Shown here: positions 13,113 to 15,382 of the stretch, piece after piece
Layout: each line of letters starts with the position of its first letter
How positions within the stretch are numbered: the stretch's first letter is position 1
Source: Pseudomonadota bacterium
GTDB lineage: Bacteria > Pseudomonadota > Gammaproteobacteria > CAMYNG01
Reading direction: 5' to 3'
Assembly: GCA_020347585.1 (NCBI GenBank)
Contig: CP070733.1
Coordinates: 1,557,354 to 1,572,735 of the forward strand
Length of the DNA stretch: 15,382 bases
Position numbers and translations under genes: made by a program
The notes under the pieces: model-generated
Databases searched by the model: none
The model's input: the letters and a program-made list of their open reading frames with translations, nothing else
What the model was told of the DNA's origin: nothing

Positions 13113-14018
13113 ATGAAACGCCTCACCCTGTTGTTTCCGCTGTTTGCACTGGTGCTCTCGGCCATGGCCTTCGCCGCGCCGTGGGCGTTTATGCCACTCA
13201 AGCCCGCTATTGTACCGTTGCTGGGCATCATCATGTTTGGCATGGGCATGACGTTGACCGCGGAGGATTTCCGGCGCGTGCTACGGCGTCCAGGGGTGAT
13301 CGCGCTGGGGACGGTACTCCAGTATACGGTGATGCCGCTGGGCGCATTCCTGGTGGCGATGGCGCTTGGCCTGCCGCCCGATCTTATCGCCGGCATGGTA
13401 CTGGTGGGCAGCAGCGCGGGGGGGACGGCGTCCAACGTCATTTGCTACCTGGCGCGCGGCGACGTGGCGTTGTCCATTACGCTGACCATGGTATCCACAC
13501 TGCTCGCCGTGCTTGCGACCCCGTCGCTCACCTGGTTGTATAGCGGGCAACTGGTCCCGGTACCGGTGGCGAACATGCTGGTGAGTGTGTTGAAGATTGT
13601 CGTCATTCCGGTCGCACTGGGGGCGACGCTGAATACGCTCTTCGGCCGGCGTCTCAGGAAATTACAACCCGCGTTTCCGCTGCTGTCGATGATCGCAATC
13701 GTTGCGATTATCGCGATCATCGTAGCGCTCAATCAGGGTCGCATCGCCGGCATGGGACTGAGCGTGCTGGCGGCCGTAGCGTTGCACAATGCACTGGGAC
13801 TCACCGCGGGATACTGGCTGCCGCGCTGGCTCGGCCATGACAAAACCGTTTGCCGGACCCTGGCTATTGAGGTGGGGATGCAGAACTCCGGGCTCAGCGT
13901 GGCGCTGGCCGTCAATCACTTCTCGGTGGCTGCGGCGCTGCCCGGTGCCGTATTCAGCATCTGGCACAACCTTAGCGGTTCACTGCTGGCCGCCGTGTGG
14001 GGACGTGCTAGGCATTAA
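13113..14018 (+). CDS. bile acid:sodium symporter family (BASS) transporter
   Basis: This 301-residue membrane protein begins MKRLTLLFPLFALVLSAMAF and has about nine to ten hydrophobic helices. 'LLGIIMFGMGMTLTAEDFRR' (about 36-55), 'GSSAGGTASNVICYLARGDV' (about 100-119) and 'IEVGMQNSGLSVALAV' (about 250-265) carry the conserved Na+-binding and crossover positions of the family (E-x-G-x-Q-N). Bacterial members move organic anions with Na+; physiological substrates are mostly unknown, and bile acids are not expected in the environment. The ATG at 13113 begins the first helix; a GTG at 13080 in the same frame would add an unlikely polar leader. A clear ribosome site is missing, and TACAAT at 13045-13050 is a possible -10. 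It ends 24 bases from the convergent threonine ammonia-lyase. Confidence 0.9.
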   Translation: MKRLTLLFPLFALVLSAMAFAAPWAFMPLKPAIVPLLGIIMFGMGMTLTAEDFRRVLRRPGVIALGTVLQYTVMPLGAFLVAMALGLPPDLIAGMVLVGSSAGGTASNVICYLARGDVALSITLTMVSTLLAVLATPSLTWLYSGQLVPVPVANMLVSVLKIVVIPVALGATLNTLFGRRLRKLQPAFPLLSMIAIVAIIAIIVALNQGRIAGMGLSVLAAVALHNALGLTAGYWLPRWLGHDKTVCRTLAIEVGMQNSGLSVALAVNHFSVAAALPGAVFSIWHNLSGSLLAAVWGRARH

Positions 14019-14042
14019 ACCTGGGCGCGCACCGGACACCGC

Positions 14043-15278
14043 TCACCTCGCGTTGCTCGCAGTGTCCAGCAACTCGGGCCGGTAGCCGGCGGCGGTGAGC
14101 TTTTCCAACAACTCGTGAACGTGTTCATCGCCGCGGGTTTGCAGTGCGAACTCGATCTGAACCGACTGCAGTGGCACATGAGCAAAAGCGCGATGATGGC
14201 GAATGCCCACCACATTTGCGCCGCTTTCAGCGATAAGCGCTGCAACGCCAGCCAGCGATCCGGGCGCATCGCGCACCTCTACCTGCAAGCGTACAAGTTG
14301 GCGAGAGCGTACCAATCCGCGTTGAATTATATAGGACAATATGGGCAGATCGATGTTGCCACCGGAGACCATCACGCCGACCCGGGCGCCGGCAAACTGT
14401 GCCGGCCAGTTAAGCAACGCCGCCAGCCCCGCTGCGCCCGCGCCCTCGACCACTGTTTTCTCCACTTCCAGCAACAACAGCACGGCTCGCTCAATGGTCT
14501 CATCGTCGACCAGCACAATCTCGTCAACCAGTTCCCTGACCACCGGCAGCGTCAGGCTACCCGGTTGCTTCACTGCGATACCGTCTGCGATGGTAAAGGC
14601 ACCGAACTGCGGCTCGGCGCCGTCCACGGCCCGCCGCATCGATGGAAAGTTCTCGGTTTCCACGCCCACCACGCGCACCTCTGGTTTGAGCGCCTTAGCG
14701 GCAATGGCACTGCCGGCGATCAACCCGCCGCCACCGATAGGCACCAGCAGGGTATCCAGCTGCGGGTGCGCCCGAAGCATTTCCAGCGCTGCCGTACCCT
14801 GCCCGGCAATGATCTTCTCGTCGTCATACGGGTGCACCATCAGCAGCCCACGTTCGGTCGCAAGCCGCTTCGCATGCGCGCCCGCCTCGTCAAAGCTTTC
14901 GCCGTGCAGGATCACCTCGGCACCAAACGCGCGCGTGCGTTCGGTCTTAATGGCAGGAGTAAAACGCGGCATAACAATGACGGCATGAATGCCGAGCCGT
15001 TGGGCATGATAGGCAACCGCCTGCGCATGGTTGCCGGCCGACATGGCAATAATGCCACCCGCGCGATCGGCGTCGCTAAGAGAGAGGAGTTTGACCAGCG
15101 CGCCGCGATCCTTAAACGACGCAGTGAATTGCAGATTCTCTAGCTTGAGGTAAACGTCCGCCCCCGTGATCTGCGACAGTGTGCGCGTGTGCACGCACGG
15201 CGTCTCCTCGACCTGCCCGCGAATGAGCGTCGCTGCGCGTTCGATATCCTCAAGGCTTACCGGGGTCTTGCGCTTCAC
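14043..15278 (-). CDS. ilvA: threonine ammonia-lyase with one C-terminal ACT domain
   Basis: This 411-residue PLP enzyme deaminates L-threonine to 2-oxobutanoate, the first step toward isoleucine or a catabolic step. 'LENLQFTASFKDRGA' carries the PLP lysine (Lys56). 'MSAGNHAQAVAYHA' (about 99-112), 'VPIGGGGLIAG' (about 180-190, phosphate loop) and 'VMVSGGNIDL' (about 303-312) complete the catalytic domain. Residues from about 330 form one ACT-like domain (LQVEVRDAPGSLAGVAALIA...). This length lies between TdcB (~330, no ACT) and classical IlvA (~514, two ACT); it is the single-ACT type, for which allosteric response by isoleucine or valine is not assured. The GTG start is the first after an in-frame TGA and has no good ribosome site; the upstream frame ending at 15275 overlaps it as GTGA. 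Confidence 0.93.
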   Translation of the reverse strand: MKRKTPVSLEDIERAATLIRGQVEETPCVHTRTLSQITGADVYLKLENLQFTASFKDRGALVKLLSLSDADRAGGIIAMSAGNHAQAVAYHAQRLGIHAVIVMPRFTPAIKTERTRAFGAEVILHGESFDEAGAHAKRLATERGLLMVHPYDDEKIIAGQGTAALEMLRAHPQLDTLLVPIGGGGLIAGSAIAAKALKPEVRVVGVETENFPSMRRAVDGAEPQFGAFTIADGIAVKQPGSLTLPVVRELVDEIVLVDDETIERAVLLLLEVEKTVVEGAGAAGLAALLNWPAQFAGARVGVMVSGGNIDLPILSYIIQRGLVRSRQLVRLQVEVRDAPGSLAGVAALIAESGANVVGIRHHRAFAHVPLQSVQIEFALQTRGDEHVHELLEKLTAAGYRPELLDTASNAR

Positions 15279-15381
15279 CTGGATTCACGCCAGTTATCCG
15301 GCCAATCTCCATATTGACACAGGGTTGATTGATCGCCAGCACACGATCGACCGGGGCAGAGAACCACGACACCAAGCTGAC
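15250..15381 (-). CDS. possible tail of an upstream minus-strand gene
   Basis: From the right edge, one minus-strand frame is open to TGA at 15250-15252 and reads 'VSLVSWFSAPVDRVLAINQP', 'CVNMEIGRITGVNPGEAQDP', 'GKP', overlapping the ilvA start by 29 bases. Another is open to TGA at 15275-15277, overlapping the ilvA GTG as GTGA. Its translation is Cys-rich and less protein-like, although the GTGA overlap is typical of coupled genes. With ~130 bases visible I cannot choose or name a family; both may be chance. Confidence 0.2.
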   Translation of the reverse strand, partial: VSLVSWFSAPVDRVLAINQPCVNMEIGRITGVNPGEAQDPGKP

Positions 15382-15382
15382 C

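Noticed and set aside
14115..15143. 342-codon plus-strand open frame opposite the threonine ammonia-lyase
   Set aside because: It lies wholly antisense to a clear ilvA-type gene, is rich in His, Gln and Arg as expected for the opposite strand of GC-rich coding DNA, and shows no family motif.
1..15382. CRISPR arrays, insertion sequences, tRNA or rRNA genes, phage genes
   Set aside because: I saw no regularly spaced repeats, transposase or integrase motifs, terminal inverted repeats, or cloverleaf or rRNA-like sequence anywhere in the window. A covariance-model scan was not possible here.

Overview
The window looks like a stretch of chromosome from a GC-rich proteobacterium, most likely a gammaproteobacterium. 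The evidence is the RutE-type nitroreductase, PutP, the DUF1992, DUF6455 and Mth938 proteins, and the three-domain Nudix/Apt/PutP housekeeping content. All genes are short single units or small operons separated by ordinary intergenic gaps. I see no phage, transposon, CRISPR array, tRNA or rRNA. The species cannot be named from the sequence alone.

Layout, left to right. At 3-107 is the 3' end of a plus-strand gene, possibly a PflX-like radical SAM protein. Then come minus-strand genes: an acidic protein made of two gapless ~70-residue repeats (139-627), a DUF6455 membrane-anchored Cys protein (827-1195), a CinA-type molybdopterin-binding protein (1357-2112) and a two-helix membrane protein with a split zinc ribbon (2170-2556). 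A plus-strand twin-transmembrane small protein follows (2756-2947) behind a perfect 16-bp palindrome. Next are DUF1992 (minus, 3162-3566), an orphan PstS-like periplasmic binding protein (plus, 3866-4747) with two hairpins after it, and a RutE-family nitroreductase (minus, 4836-5429) with a CRP-like box upstream. A 337-bp gap (5430-5766) has no recognisable gene.

The most interesting part is 5767-9530, which is rich in adenine-nucleotide and phosphoribosyl chemistry. An archaeal-type AMP phosphorylase (6633-8201) is translationally coupled (TGATG) to a short archaeal-type PRPP synthetase (5767-6633). About 0.8 kb upstream, on the same strand, lies a second pair: adenine phosphoribosyltransferase (9015-9530) followed by a Nudix Ap4A hydrolase-like protein (8557-8991). 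A small plus-strand gene (8351-8536) sits between the two pairs. Taken together, AMP phosphorylase, Prs and Apt could use adenine as a recycled carrier to turn ribose 5-phosphate, ATP and phosphate into ribose 1,5-bisphosphate. This is inference, but it is chemically balanced and testable.

The right third holds PutP (plus, 9745-11235), a minus-strand operon of quinone-oxidoreductase-like protein, cupin and Mth938-domain protein (12973 down to 11254), a bile-acid:sodium symporter family carrier (plus, 13113-14018) and a threonine ammonia-lyase with one ACT domain (minus, 14043-15278). The last ~100 bases may carry the end of one more minus-strand gene.
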